Shown: positions 12,847-25,908 of the stretch, piece after piece
Layout: the number at the start of each line of letters is the position of its first letter
Numbering within the stretch: position 1 is the first letter of the stretch
Assembly: GCF_041296385.1 (NCBI RefSeq)
Contig: NC_091014.1
Location: forward strand, 64,674,578-64,738,577
Source of the DNA: Aphelocoma coerulescens
Lineage: Eukaryota > Chordata > Aves > Passeriformes > Corvidae
DNA: 64,000 nucleotides
Reading direction: 5' to 3'
Program-made: the position numbers and the translations under genes
The notes under the pieces: generated by a model
What the model saw: the letters and a program-made list of their open reading frames with translations, nothing else
Database searches by the model: none
Told to the model about the DNA's origin: nothing

Positions 12847-14389
12847 CTATGGAAAAAGGAGTAATCTTGTGCAGAAGGACACAGGACTTTTGCAGGTCAA
12901 ATATATCTGTCTGTGAAAAGAGGACTCTGCCCGACTGTGAAGACTCTCTGGTTTCTTTAGGTTTCAAACTCTTCGAAGCAAGGAGTGCCTTCTCACCTAG
13001 CCCAGAAGAGTGGAAGTCTGGGCTTGATGAAGAAAATGTTCATCTATTGCTAATGAAGAATAAAATTATTTAATATTTCTCCCTTAATCTGTTGGGAAAT
13101 TTACCGCATGCATTCACTTCATAGTGAATCTAAATAAAAGTAAAAATTCACCACTCTATCACCAGGAAGTCCAAAGAATGCAAAACTGGGTATTTTTATT
13201 TTAGTTTCTTCCACTTTTGCCTTTGTGGCCCCTGCTGTGTTCATATTGGTGCCCAGACCTACCAAAGAATAGACCAGATACTCAGGGAGCAGAACCTGTT
13301 CTCGTAGGCAGCAGTTCCTCTGACTTCAGGCACTCCTGTAGCTTTTAGACAGCTGCAAAAAGAGAGGGGGGAAATTAAAAATTAATTGCTCTATCATTAA
13401 ATAAATATATGCTCTGACATTTGATTGTCCAGCAGAAGTGGTCAGGCAGTTATTTATATCGCTAAGAACATCAATAACAAGGTGCAGTGCACTGCAATGG
13501 GGGTTTGTTAATGAATTGATGAAAAGGGAGTTATTTTTAGATTGTGAATAGGTCTGAGGAAGTGAGCTCTAAAACTCTCGAGGAGAAAACAAATTTCACT
13601 GCATTGAGGTTTACCAGCATTGAAAGCCATTCCCCTGCCTTCTGATAAAAACATCCAAGTGTAAATGTCAAGCCAAGCCAGTGATGACCTCTGACTTCTC
13701 TGAAAATGCCTCAATTCTTTCAAAAGAGCACTGGGAGAATAGGCTGAATGAGTAACTGGGAGACTGTGCTCTCTGGAAAACCCCAGAGATGGTGTTGAAA
13801 TTACTGAAGTTCCCCAAAGGGAGAACGAGCAGAGATGCTGGGATCTGTTCAACAACAGCTCTGCCTCTCTCCAACACCACAACAGGCTCCTTCCCCACAT
13901 CTGGGGCTTAGGGAAGGAGAGGAATAAGGAAATCCTCCTCTTTGGCTTTTTCCCCCTTGAAACCTGAGCTGATTTTTAAGTGTATGTTCATGTTTTCCCT
14001 TCTCTTCCTCTCCACCTCCTGCTCCCAAGGGCATAGGTGTTAGCACAGGGGCAGCTGCTGAAACCCACACTGCCCTGACCTAGGGAAACATTTTGGGTTG
14101 GGAGGGTCAGAATCCATAACCCCTGTGCTGACACCCACCCCCAGAGGCTGCTGCACTTTTTTTAGCCTCTCTCTGTGGAAGGCAGCACCTGGTCCGTGGA
14201 TAAGGCTTACAAATGCCTGTAATTCTGTTTGTGCATCCCTGTGTTCCATAACCTCGCAGCTTGTGCTGCCTCATTTCTCTGTGGTGGAAAGGGATGGGAG
14301 GTGTTCCTAGGTGAGCCTAGGGACAGAACTGCACACCTGTGGGGTACCTGGGTAAAATACCCACAGCCAAATACGGTTTTTCAATACAA

Positions 14390-14415
14390 AAATATATATA
14401 TATAGCACACACACA
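14390..14415. repeat. (AT)n/(AC)n compound microsatellite
   Basis: A short run of AT units passes through TAG into ACACACACA. It is a small compound dinucleotide repeat, with nothing around it to suggest a mobile-element origin. Confidence 0.8.
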
Positions 14416-14859
14416 TGTCTTTTAATAGATACGTACATCTTCCCCTGACAAGGTGTTTAAGGTTTTACATAACAAGTCAGCAATAAGAACATTGAAATAT
14501 ACTATAATTCAGGCTATTAGAAAGGCTGACTGGGACATTTCCACCCCTGCAGATTTTTCAAGCCTTGTTGAGGACTGCAAGGCTGCCTGATGGTGTTTTT
14601 AGCAACTGAGACAGGCACCTCATGGTCCTTACTTTCCAAATGGGCTCAGGATCTCTTCCTGCTCTCAGTGACAATGACTGGGGTGCAGCCAGGCTGGAGG
14701 AGATGCCCATCACACCCTGCAGACAATACTTAATACTGGCCCTCTGAAAGCTCCTACAGGTTAAGTCTTCCCGATGCCAGGAATTCTCAGCTGAACATCA
14801 ACACAGTAATAACTACGTACTCTCCATCCCCGCGGTGAACTCGGGCAGATTTGTTGTTG

Positions 14860-14874
14860 GTTGCTAAAGGCAAC
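14860..14874. promoter_or_regulatory. RFX X-box-like site
   Basis: The sequence GTTGCTAAAGGCAAC is an imperfect inverted repeat: half-sites GTTGCT and GGCAAC separated by three bases. The RFX family recognises GTNRCC, a 0-3 base spacer, then RGYAAC. The right half matches fully and the left half differs only in its last base. It lies inside the CpG-enriched islet, which supports a regulatory reading. Confidence 0.4.
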
Positions 14875-15050
14875 TCCTTCTGATTGATGGTTTCCAGGAA
14901 CTTTCCACCAGCAGGGTGGGGCCGGGGCTATCGTCTTTCCAGGGCTCTGCAGACAGGCAGAGGCGATAGGAGAAAAAGAGGGAAACTGGAAGACCATAAA
15001 AGTACCAGGAGTCGTTCAGACTTCTGCCTGTGAGTGGCTCGTAACCACGG

Positions 15051-15065
15051 CAGCAGCAGCAGCAG
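15051..15065. repeat. (CAG)5 trinucleotide run
   Basis: Five perfect CAG units lie inside the CpG-enriched islet. The run is short and shows no sign of expansion. Confidence 0.85.
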
Positions 15066-15120
15066 AGACTCTCTGTGGGAGTTTGTAAGTGATACCAGTT
15101 GCCTGCTCTATAAAATACAG

Positions 15121-15143
15121 CAAAAAACAAAACAAAACAAAAA
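15121..15143. repeat. (CAAAA)n A-rich microsatellite
   Basis: This is a short A-rich run with the unit CAAAA directly after the islet. Similar A/C-rich runs occur at 5499-5616 and 24,081-24,105. Confidence 0.75.
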
Positions 15144-16255
15144 GTTCGTTAAACTCTTTCAGAGCCATTAATATTAAACTCCCAGCTCTTTTCACTTTCT
15201 CATACTAAAGTCATCTTGGTGAGACAAATCTCTTTTTAAATATTTATCAGAAGAAAAGGGAAACGGTCTGAAAGAGATTTGCACAGAACCTGTTTATCAG
15301 TCCCAGGCATGCGAGCCGATCTATCAGCCCTGCCGTGACTCTGGGAGCAGTTTCCTCTGCCTAGCTCATATACTCCACAAAATATGAAAGCATTTCAGTG
15401 TGCACTTGAAACGTTGTTCTCCAGATTTATTCTTCTAAGTATTTTCCTCTAACATGCTTATTTGTCTCTTTTAAGGCCTGCTTTAAATTACGTAGTCTCT
15501 TTGTGTTCCCTGCAGATGAAAAGCACATGCATTTCCATTCCTCCTTCATTATAATGCTGCTTTCTGAAGAAAAGCATCTCATGTGCTCTAAAAAACAGTT
15601 GTTACTACGAGTTTTGAGTTTTTAAAAATCTGTTGATGACTCATTGGGAAATAGTTAACAACATTATTTTCCCAGCTTTGCCTTATACCCATTCAATCCT
15701 AGATCTTTCTGCCAAAAGGGTGCAAGCCACTTCTTGTAGGTGGGGCTGACAGCTCTATTGTTAAGATTGTTCAAGTACTTTTACCAAACATTAGCTATTT
15801 TAGCTAAAATTTCCATGCTGAATATTTACCTAAACCCGAACTACATGGGAAAATCTTAGTCAGAAGTTTCTCTTATCTCTAAGACCAGGGCTAGGCTGTA
15901 TTTTGCCTTGTCAAAATACTCTGGTAGTCTTTTTCAGAGAGGCTTTAACGCCCTTAGCCTTTGAAAAAGGAACATGAAATCTGCCTTTGTGAAAGCTTGC
16001 CCCAATTTAATGACATTAGGAGGCTTTGAAAAACTGCAGGCACCATTTGACCAGATCCAGAGACCACATCCCTCTGACCAGCTGAGTTTGTTGTGGGGCT
16101 CTGGGATAAGAGAATGGGAAGGTCCCTGCCTGGCTCCTTCTCCTGGCTGGGTTGTCTCAGCCCCCTCAGTGTCACTTCTCTCTCTTATCAGGCCCCTTCA
16201 CACGCCTCACTAATTCCACAGAAAGGGATTGGATGAGCTCTGTGCCAGAAGTCAG

Positions 16256-16346
16256 AGGTAGGTGCAAGGGATAGAAGGCAGGGGGTTGGAACAAGATGAT
16301 TTTTAAAGTCCCTTCCAACCCAAACCATTCTATGATTCTGTGATTC
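16256..16346 (+). mobile_element. CR1 LINE, 3' end fragment
   Basis: The fragment carries the avian CR1 3' hallmark: GGGGGTTGGAACAAGATGAT, a GTCCCTTCCAACCC block, CAAACCATTC and an 8-bp-unit tail (ATTCTATG, ATTCTGTG). It is 5'-truncated, as most CR1 copies are. The part upstream of the TTGGAA block is already diverged, so the left edge is approximate. It is the only CR1 piece I found left of the CpG island. Confidence 0.9.
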
Positions 16347-19300
16347 CTGGTCCTCTAGCCTGTGGGGCACCAAAGCAAAGAGCAAGCACTCCTTCCCTCC
16401 TGCTTTCCCAGGATTTCTCTCCTCCTGAACCACATGAAGAAGGAAGCTACCAGAACTGTACAGCAGTGTGAGGAGCAAGATAAGGAACAAGAAAAGGAGA
16501 CTGGGTTGTGAGACAATACCTGAGGTAGAGAACAGAGGCTTGAGGTTTACAGAGGTTGCACTGGGTGCCTGGGGTGGGGAGAGGGAAGCTGGGCATGGCA
16601 TGGGGGTCAGAATGTGGCCCCTTGGACCTCCCTGTGGTTTGCAAAACCCACCCAAGGTGATAGGAGAACCCAGAGACAACACTTGGCTGAGTAACATCCC
16701 AAGAGTGAGAAGGGGAAGCTGGAAAGACCATGCTTCAAAAAGGCAGGCAGAAAACTGTGGTCACTAGAACATCTCCCTCTCTGGAGCCTGGACAGGAAAT
16801 CAGGAGTCCACTGCTTTTCTGCTGTCAGCAAATACCTGCTACAAAGTGTGTCCTGCCTCGCCAGTGGCAAGTTCACAGTCATTATTGGCATTCCATAAGC
16901 CCAAAGAGCAGAATTGCTTCATCAGGAGAGGGTGTCACTCTGCTGCTGCTGATGTTCTGTTAGTAAGGCTTGGAGGGGCAGAGGAGATGGTAATCCAGGA
17001 TAAAAATAGGTACTTGAAACTCAGAAAACTACTCCAGTTCTCAATATAGATAATCTTGCTTCATGTTCCTTATGCATATCACAAGGGTCACCAGAGTAAT
17101 GGCTTTTTATTTCTGTCCTTGTGACCCTCAGCACACAGAGAACGGGTGTGCAATAGGGACCTGTTTGGTCCGGTTTATTTAATGAGGCCATTGCTTTTCT
17201 GCAGCAAAAAAAGTACAAGGTCATGGAAGTAAAGACATGTTCAGAGCGGCTCAGAGAACAAGGGACCAGATAAAGGTTTCTGTGACCATGTAGCTTTTCC
17301 TGGCACTTAAAAAAATTGTCTCTTCAGAGTAGAAATGATCTTTTAGTGGTTTGTTTAATGCTCAGTCACACTGTTATCCTATACCACCCAATAACCAATT
17401 CCCAAAAGTTTAAAAGCAAATTGGACCCCAAATCTGCCATGTTGGCTGAATGTTCCAAAGATTTCCCTTCATTTAGCAGCCATGAAAGGCTGTTTGAACT
17501 AAGCCATGGGACCAGCCACTGAAACAAATGAACAGATGAAACAAGTGCTCAGGTTCCTGCAGTTCTGCTTACACTGCTACATTTGAGCTGCGAACACCTC
17601 AGCACAGCGCTTGACCACAACAATCCAATCACTTTCAAAACTCACCAAACTGGTGAAAATCAAAGGGCAGACCTTATCTGAGCAAGCCAAGCTAACTTCA
17701 TACAGGCTACCAAGCATTTTCCAAGAAGGAGCAATGTTGGATCCTTCCTCATTTGGAGTTGATTTGAACCTGTGATTCGGAATTGAAAGCCTCTGTTTTG
17801 TGTTATTAACATAGTCAGATATCTAATCTTGGAGAAATGTTTTTTCAAACTGTAACAATGAACAACTCCTTTCCAATGCCAAAATATATCTGTAGGCTTG
17901 TCTTTTTGCCCACTAAGCCAGACATTAAACCAAACAAAACAGAGTGACCCAAACCTTTAGACAAATGACCAGGTCAAGTTCTTCAGGTCAACCCTTGGTG
18001 AGTTTGGGGCTGAGGGAGAAATCTGCCCTGATAACACAGAAGTTCTTTTGAGTACTACCTTCAGGCTGGATGTAGTTTAATCAAACACCTATACACTGCC
18101 CCTCACTTGTTTCCCACCTCCTCACATATCACTCTGTGTCAGAAAGGGCCTTGCTGCTTTCCCAAGTCATTAAAATCCTCTTACTGCCCAGGCCTCAGGC
18201 ATGACTGCAGTGTGTGAGGATGGTGACAGTGCCCCAGTTGTGGTCAGGCTGACCGTGGTGCAGGGACAACCCTTGGCCTGTGATTTTCAGTTCTCCTTGT
18301 ATCCAGCTGGGATATCCCACAACTTGGAGGGGATTATTGTGGTGTTCTTCTCTTTGCATCACACAGCTCATCATCACTTCCATCTGCTGCTCTTTACAGT
18401 CCTGCAGTGACTATTTCTCTTACGACTACATCAAGCACAGATCTTTCACCCCAAATCCCTTCCTCCATTGTCTCCCATTACCTGCTAGGCCTCACCAAGG
18501 CTAATACCTTTTCCCTACACTGCCCCCCTTCACCACACAGCTCACCAAGCCCCTCCTTCCCATTTTTCTCAGCAGCCCCTTGCCTGCCCAAAGCCTTTCC
18601 CATGCTGTGTTTTATAGGCTAATATATCATGCTGCAGCTAGAATATGCAGAGTAGCATTTCACTGCATAATTCCAGAACTGGATGCATTCATCTCTTCCC
18701 CAGTCACAGCTCAGAAAGCTCCTCTGAACAGATGATTAGTCAGTCAAGAAGAAGACAAACAACACACCAAGGTAAAAGCCATAAACCAAAGCAAATCGCT
18801 TATGGCCGTGGTTCCTTCTGGTGCCAAGAGGAACACGACCTCTAAAGCCGTGTTTGATGGCCTGGTCCCAGCTCTCTGTGCTCTCCTTGGGTTGTCATTC
18901 TTGGAGGCTGCAACACAGGGTAGAGTCCAGGTTTTCTATAACATCCCTGAAGACAGTGTGGATCCTCACCTCAATTTGCACGTCACTCTGTAATGTTATG
19001 ATGTCATGTTCTGATGGTTCTGGACAGATTGCTTCCCCAGGTTTTCCAAGGTGTTCAGCAGGAAACCAGTGTGGAGAGTGTCTCCTCCCCCCCATATGTC
19101 AATATAAAATTTTGGTTTTAACACTGGGTTTATACAATTCATAGAGGACCAATACAAGATGTGTAATACCAGGAATACATCATTACTAACACCAAGCATT
19201 CAAAAGTTGTAAGCTAGAGCTCAAAAAATAGTGCAGTTGGCACTCAAAAATAAATTTAAATACTAAACATTTAAAGTTGATGCTTTTCAGCTTTATCTAA

Positions 19301-19743
19301 CCACAAGAACTAGACACTGACTTTTGTGTAATTGTTCAAATGACACTAGGACAAAGGGCTCTAGAGAAAACAGTAAATATTTTGAGATGTGTCAAAGTTA
19401 GAGTTTTTAACCTGCAACCTGTGTGTTCATAGAGTGTTTTTAAGGGGTCTGCAGAGGGTAACTAAGAAAAGCAAACCTATTTTCTGCAGAACTAAATCAC
19501 TGTACAGGAACTGATACTTCCACTGGAAGAAGAAAGGTTTTAAGGTGCTGCAAATTGTAAACGGTTGAAAAACATGTTTCTGGTGATTCTGACTGGAGCT
19601 TTCAATTATTCAAGTGTGCGAGGGCCCCAGTTCTACTGAAGTTAAGTGGGATTTGTTCTAAATCCCACAGGTACTTCGGAAAGTTCAAACCAGAGTTTCT
19701 GGATGAATGGTTCCAACTGTGTACAATGTGCAAAGCTCTGATA

Positions 19744-19779
19744 TTTTTTTTTTTCTTTTTTTTCCTTTTTTTTTTTTTT
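19744..19779. repeat. T-rich low-complexity tract
   Basis: T runs broken by single or paired C fill about 36 bases. It may be a decayed poly(A) tail of a minus-strand retroelement, but no element body is recognisable. Confidence 0.8.
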
Positions 19780-20221
19780 GTCCAGTGGAGGTGTGAATCC
19801 TTGTGTATAGATTTTAGGCCTATGTATAGAAAGGCAGCATTTTTTGATTACATTCTGCAGTCCCTTTCCTGACAGTCACTGAGCCTTGGCATTTCCACAT
19901 GGGTTGCCTGAGCTATTATAGCAACTTGCTCCTGTCCTTCAGCTAATATTTCTGGGAGGGATTTCAGGGATCTTTTTTGGCTTGGGAGTAGTTAGTTAAA
20001 CTGTCAAGAAAATGATGAATGGAATCTGCACCCATGTGTTACCACAAAGATGCCTTGCAGACATTTCCTCAGATCTCAAGGCATCTGGCTGGGGCTTTCT
20101 TACGTCACCAAATACAATAGAAGAATAGTAATGATTAGCAGTTGTATAACAGCGCATTTCTCCAAGTTCTTTTTGCTTGGATGTTTATAAAGTTCTGCTG
20201 GAAGAAAAACAATAGTTCAAA

Positions 20222-20325
20222 TAGGAAAACTAGGGAAGAGGTGAAGCTCCTTGCTTAAGCCACAAATCCATCTCAAGTCAGTGCCCAACACACAATTCAG
20301 ATTCTGTGCTCAGATCAGAACTTCA
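20222..20325 (-). mobile_element. Probable fossil MIR-type SINE
   Basis: Read on +, the stretch follows the order of a reverse-oriented MIR core: a GGAAACTGAGG-like start, an AGAGGTTAAG-like segment, CTTGCTTAAG in place of CTTGCCCAAG, then a diverged TTCAGATTCTGT-like block. MIR SINEs predate the mammal-bird split, so heavy decay is expected. The match is by eye with several small gaps, and a profile search is needed to settle it. Confidence 0.35.
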
Positions 20326-22020
20326 CAGTGAAGGCAGTTTTTTTTCAAAATGAGGAAAGGAGATTTTAGTTTCAAAACCCTGAAGATTTCTTGACAGTAA
20401 CACTGAAAAAAAACACATTCAGTTCCTTTGAAAGCTGACTTACAATTCAGAAATTATGTGTATTAACTTCTCTGTGTGTCTTTCTCGCATTAAAAGTTAC
20501 TCAACACCAGAAAATGAGCATGAGGACCAATAAGGCTCATCCTTAAAAAGAAAAACCTGAAACTGTGCAAAAGGAAAACAAGTGATTCCTGAATTCCAAT
20601 GATTTCTTGGTGTTCCAATTTTGCTTAAGGCTAAGTCACTCCTTTCAAGGAAACATCCACAGGAAGGGCAAGGTTGTTCATGCTCTGAGTCAGGGTCTGT
20701 CACTGTGTTCCTGGGCGAGGTGCCCAAATCCTGCCTCCCTGCTCCTGCTGCTCCTGGGCAGGGCAGGAGGAAGCTTTGTGTCCCTGTGGTATGGAATGAT
20801 GGAGCCTTGAGTAGATCTTGCATGAAAATGCCTTTGCTCTGGCCTCTGGAACAAGCCTTTCCTGCCCCATGGCATTCCAGCCCTCAGTTCTCAGGGATGC
20901 CTCCTTGTGATTTAGGGGAAAGCAGATCACATTTGAGTTTTCCAGGCCCTCTAAGGGGTTAAAAACAGAGAAAGTTAGGGGAAAAGGTTTGTGCTGATGG
21001 TGCCTGTTAGAAGCCAAAGATCTGGAAATGATTTGTGATCTCAAAACAGGAGACATCAGGTAGGGCACTTAATGCTGAACTTTGACGGTGTTATTCTTAA
21101 ATCCTGGGACTGGCTTAGAATTGCAATAATTAACAAAATAATTTCAGCATAAAGTGTGGGGTTTTTATACTCCTTCCCTCTGCCCTGTCCCTGTAGCCTA
21201 GTTTGGCATTAGCAGGAGGGAAATCATTGTACACATTTCCTGTCCATGAGAGAAACTCATCCCACACTGCGATGCCGTCCCTGCATCCCTGCCAGCCTCC
21301 ACTCCCAGCCCCAGCCCCGGAGCGAGGTGCTGGCAGGAGCTTCCCTGCTTACACAATCCTGCTGACACAGAGGCCAAGTCCAAGCCCAGACCAACTTTCA
21401 GGGCCTCTCACGCTGCCTTTGCTCTTTCCTCCCCATCTTAGCCATGGATTTTCCGTCCTGGTTTGCTGCAGCAACCTCTGCAATTCAGCTTTGATTCCCA
21501 CTGAGATTTTTTTTCCCCCCTCCTCTTTCTAGTGAACAGCTCTTCTCTGAGTTTCTCAGCGACCTGCAGGGATAATCCCAGCGTACTGGGTGAGGCTGAG
21601 GGATCAGACTTGCTCCAGTTCATATCTGCCACCCCTTGCTGATGTTGGTGCTTCCTGGTGTGTTGCTCCTCCAGTGCTTGTTACACTGAAGCATCTCCCT
21701 CCTCAGCCAAGTTTTTTGCCTCAGTGGTTCATCCCCTGGCTGATGGAGTTTGTGTAGCCTTCAGGTTTGACTTCTGAAATTGCTGCTCACGCATTTTTCT
21801 TGCTGATACCACGTGGGCTGAGAGCACCACCACACTCTCTCCACCACAGGTGATCTGGGCACCTTTGTATCCCCATGGGGTCATTTTAACTGCAAGCATC
21901 TATGGAGAGATAACTTAGGAAAGGGTTATTTACATCACAAACCTTCCTGAGATCTCCTGGCAGGCTGGTTGCTTGATGGGGCATCCACCCAGGCTTTTTG
22001 CACATTTTTGTCATTGTGAA

Positions 22021-22310
22021 AGCTCTTCCGCAGAGGAGCTTTCTATTTGCACATGGCTGGACAGCACTTGGCACATGCTAAGCGGCGTTAGGGCCGCTCC
22101 TGCGATGTGTTGCAGCGCTGCCCGGTAAATAAGGTTGGATGTGTTTAATTTCTTTCCTGCTGTAGGCTCCACTGCTGTGTTTCTCCACGCCACCTTCCCA
22201 AAGGATTATTGTCCGTGAGGAACAGGCAGCTCCATTAACGCAGCTGTCTCACCCTGTGCTGTTATCAGCTTGGCTCATCATAACAAGACCTCTACAGCCT
22301 CCCCGGAATT
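22021..22310. promoter_or_regulatory. Small CpG-enriched patch
   Basis: CpG dinucleotides cluster here, most densely at about 22,080-22,130, where six occur within roughly 50 bases around GCGGCGTTAGGGCCGC. The flanks are CpG-poor. No core promoter, open frame or splice pair goes with it, so an enhancer-like element is the likeliest reading. It could also be a GC-rich remnant of no function. Confidence 0.25.
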
Positions 22311-22317
22311 TCTGGCA

Positions 22318-22500
22318 GATACTATCACTTCCTAGGTATAATACATTACCCTTTAATAAATTAGTGTGTGCCTAACTTTAATGACCCAGGGAAAAGTAAT
22401 CTTCAAATTGATGGTATCCTTTTGTAAGAATTTAACCACAGATAAGTCTTATGTAAATTGCGCGGTGTATTAGTTATATCCACCTTGAAATGACTGAACA
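22318..22500. promoter_or_regulatory. Possible conserved AT-rich element beside the CpG patch
   Basis: This is complex AT-rich DNA with ATTA/TAAT-type cores, no simple repeat and no transposon signature, directly right of the CpG-enriched patch. The pairing of a CpG-rich and an AT-rich unique block resembles many vertebrate enhancers. The call rests on texture only. Confidence 0.2.
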
Positions 22501-24080
22501 GGAGGCCTCCAGCTTGAGGAAGATTCACATTTTTTAAAGACACAGCATAGAGAACAACAGTTCCAACCTTCCCCTTTCATTGCTCCATACACCATAAGGG
22601 GTGTTTGGGTCCACATCCCCTCTCTGGGCTATTCTGCTGCTGTGTAATTAAAAGACTGTAATTTTGGAGTTATGTACTGTAAATACACCGACTGCTGCAC
22701 AAACAGCACTGCCCATTTCAGGGCCATAAAACTGCCCTAAGTCCCAGCGTGGGACTCACATGAGTCCTGCTCCTGGCACAGTTTGGCCCTGACTGTGCAG
22801 GAACGTCATTACAGATCCCATTCCGTGTACCTGTGTAAATTTGTCATCCAGTAACTGGCAGAATGGTGCTTCAGGAACAGAGCATTCACTCACCACGTAT
22901 GTTTAGCTCGCTGGAGCCTATGAAGGAGTTTAATTTTTCATACCCTTCATTAAAAGAGACCACAGGGAGGACAAATGAGTAAGCAGAGCCATAAATACAT
23001 TACAGATGCGTGGAGTTTTCTTTGGGGGCTCGAGTCAGAACTGATTTGGCTGGAGCTGTCTGACACTCGCACTGTGGCGTGGCTGTTGCACACAGGGATT
23101 TCTCCTGTGGCACAGAGGGAAGGGCACAGAGTGTGCAGGAGGCCCAAGGCAGATACCAAGGGCACCTAATTGTACCCGCAGACTTTTCCAGTGCCAGGGG
23201 AAAGCAGGGATTTTCTCTCAACAGCTTTGAAAACTGAGGCTGGTCTGGGGGATTTCTGTGTCTGCACAAATTAGGAAGATGGAAACACATAAATTCACTT
23301 GGCAGAAGCACGGGGTTTTGCTGACACTCCAGGAGTTTTCTCATATGATACTGAGTGAAAACCATTTCCAACACATTCCCAGGTGATGGCCTGCATTAGC
23401 CTGCCCTGTTACAAAGCAAATCACAGTGTGCTTGGACTCTGAAACCATTGCCAAGCCCTAAAGAAAGAGTAGAGAAGGTGAAATTGGCCCCTTAATTTCC
23501 TGAAGGCCAATGTGATAATCTCAGAAAACAAGACTTATCAGTGTCACATGCTGAAAAACGGACCCTCCATACAGGTCACTCCTTCACATCCCTCATCCCC
23601 TCGGCTTTTCTCTCACGTATTTACACCACAGGTCTCTGACCTCTCCTCTTCTTTGGGACCATGCCAGGCACGGCTGTTTGTCCTGATGTACAATCCCCCA
23701 TGGGCTGTACCTGCTCCAAGGGGCCATGGATCAGGGGAATGACCCACTGGACACCCACAGGGACAACAGCCCTGCCCCTGAACATCCCCTTTGGCTGCAG
23801 TCTATCCGGGCAGGCATCTCCCATGGGATGATCAGCACCAGCACTCTTTCACCCACTTGGAAAGCAAATACTGACCATGAGAAAACAAATTAAAAAGGAA
23901 TACTTGCTCAGATTTGAGACATGCGCTCCCTCAGTGGAAGCTTATAGTACCACACATTAAATGAGACTCTTCTGAGAACTCCATTCTTTTTCATGGAAGA
24001 GATACCAGGCCAGTCCTGAGAGCACTGGGTCTTGTGGGTATCTTCAAATTGCTTGCATACGATGGGGTGGCAATGTGTTT

Positions 24081-24105
24081 AAAAAAAAAAAACAAAACCA
24101 AAACC
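24081..24105. repeat. A-rich microsatellite
   Basis: Twelve A are followed by CAAAACCAAAACC. It is the same style of A/C-rich low-complexity DNA as at 5499-5616. Confidence 0.8.
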
Positions 24106-25908
24106 ATCCCAGAAGCTTCATGGAAGCACTTCTGAATTAAAGCATTGATTTTTCAAAGCAGTGTTCACTTTTGTAATTTTTTACAAGGTTATTATTACTT
24201 TGAAGTTTATAAACACTTACTACTGGAAAAGAGAAAAACACCCCTCATTTATCCCAGAATTATTTAGATCCTTGTTTTCATTATGAGAGTCTTTGGCACA
24301 GCTTATAGAAGATGAAATATTCACAAAGTGCAAGGCATAAGAAGGTGCATGACTTTGGCAAACTTTCCCCAAAAGGGATGGGAACATTGTTTTAGGAAGG
24401 GTGCCTTTGGATGAAAGAAAAACAAAAAGAAATGATGATAAAAGAAAACAAAAGCAGCTTCACAGCAGGATTTAACTGGCCAAAACCAAACAGCATCATC
24501 TTCTTAACCCTCTCACTACTAAGAAACAAAATTCTGTCCGAACCAAATTTTCCTTATAGTCAGCCTGTCCCTCTCTATGTGTTCCGAGTAACAATGCCCT
24601 GTTATTACTCTCCTTCATTTCTCAGTCTACAGGAACTAACCTTGCTTGCCCCAAATGCCTCTGGTTTCACTGCCAGCCTCTAAAATACTAACAGGACCAT
24701 CTGGAACAACATTTCTCACCTGAGTGTAGGCAAGAGCCTTTCCTGAATTGGGAGATCTGCACAGCATCTCTGAGACATGCCTGGATCAGCTGCGTTATCT
24801 GAGTGCAAAGGGCTTATCGTTACTTTACAAGTGGTGTTTGTAGAACACTGATAAACAGAATTATCTTATAGCAGCTTGGCTCTTCCTTTGTTCCTGTCTT
24901 TGGCTTAAAGGCTGGGTAATTAGTTGAGAAACCCTCTTCTGCTACACCTAAAAAGAGAGTCTTATTCAAGACCTGCTTTTCAGCTTCCCTTAGCATTTCA
25001 AACCTCACACCTCTGCCGTTTGCACATACAGGTCGCAGAAAACAAATTAAAACTGACCAGGAACAAAAGATCAGTCCATCTCTTTATTTAGGCATGACAC
25101 AAACCCAGTGACATGAAAAAGCAAACAAACAGCAGAAGTCAGGGACAGGTCAGAAAAACAAAGAGATTGAAGGTTACTTGCTATTGCTTGAAAGAATAAA
25201 AATTGGCCTAAATCAATTTACTGTGTGTTTTCAGCTTTCCTGCTTGCCTTTCCTTGCAGAGCAGACCCTTGAAAGCAGCCTGGAGCCGTGATTTTACAGC
25301 AGGGAAGAAAAATACATCCAGTCAGTGTCAGAGGGCTGTGCCTGCATCACTTACACCTCCTGTGCCCACATTTACATAGAAAGTCTTAGTGAACAAATGA
25401 AATTATGTCTATGCGTTGGAAATTTCTACCATGTCATGTTAACAGATCCCTTTTACAGCTGAGTTCCTCAGAAAAACATCAATAATTTAACAATTTTGCT
25501 GGGTTTTGACCAACTATATTTGATACTAATATCTTTCCTGCCATTTAGCATTACAGCCCTTATTCTGCTTTTACACCACTTTCATTGTCTTTTGAGGAAT
25601 TGTGCTGGTGGGCTGTCTGACATAAAAGATAAAATAATAAAAAAATGGTACATCAATAATCAGATTTCAAGGAAATTCACTTACATAGCAGACTACCAGG
25701 CAAATGTAGGTACTTAAAAAAACAGAGCCATTCTCTCTAAAGCTATTACTTTCTCTCTTCCTCTGCTTCCTCTAATAAGAAATTAAAATCCATCATGTTC
25801 AAGACATTGGAATATTCATCATTCTGTTCACTGGAGGGCTGTGCTTCAGGAGCAGTGGGGAAACAAAACGAAACCAGTGCTCATTTTCAGTTGGTATACA
25901 GAATTAAA

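Larger units (their letters stand above)
10136..14814. other. Non-coding stretch, no gene seen
   Basis: No exon or RNA gene is supportable. Overlapping frames on both strands around 11,070-11,400 and 13,500-14,310 sit in slightly GC-richer DNA and have no recognised domain. A decayed MIR-like string near 12,575 is too short to call. Confidence 0.55.
14815..15125. promoter_or_regulatory. CpG-enriched islet, possible distal enhancer or minor promoter
   Basis: About ten CpG dinucleotides fall between 14,815 and 15,050, in a neighbourhood that is otherwise nearly CpG-free. The islet also holds an RFX X-box-like inverted repeat (14,860-14,874), a TATA-like ATAAAA (14,996-15,001), a (CAG)5 run, a GTAAGT donor-like string (15,085-15,090) and a second TATA-like CTATAAAATA (about 15,108-15,117). 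The Inr-like TCAGACT at 15,016-15,022 lies only about 21 bases after the first TATA, which is too close for a classical core promoter. An enhancer or a weak non-coding promoter is therefore more likely than a gene start. No long coding frame is associated. Confidence 0.35.

Noticed and set aside
14996..15022. TATA plus initiator pair as a focused core promoter
   Set aside because: The TATA-like box and the TCAGACT initiator are only about 21 bases apart, shorter than the usual 28-32, so I kept only a general regulatory call.
16188..16697. 169-codon minus-strand frame with a hydrophobic segment
   Set aside because: Part of it is antisense CR1, the remainder overlaps several frames on the other strand, and there is no recognised domain.
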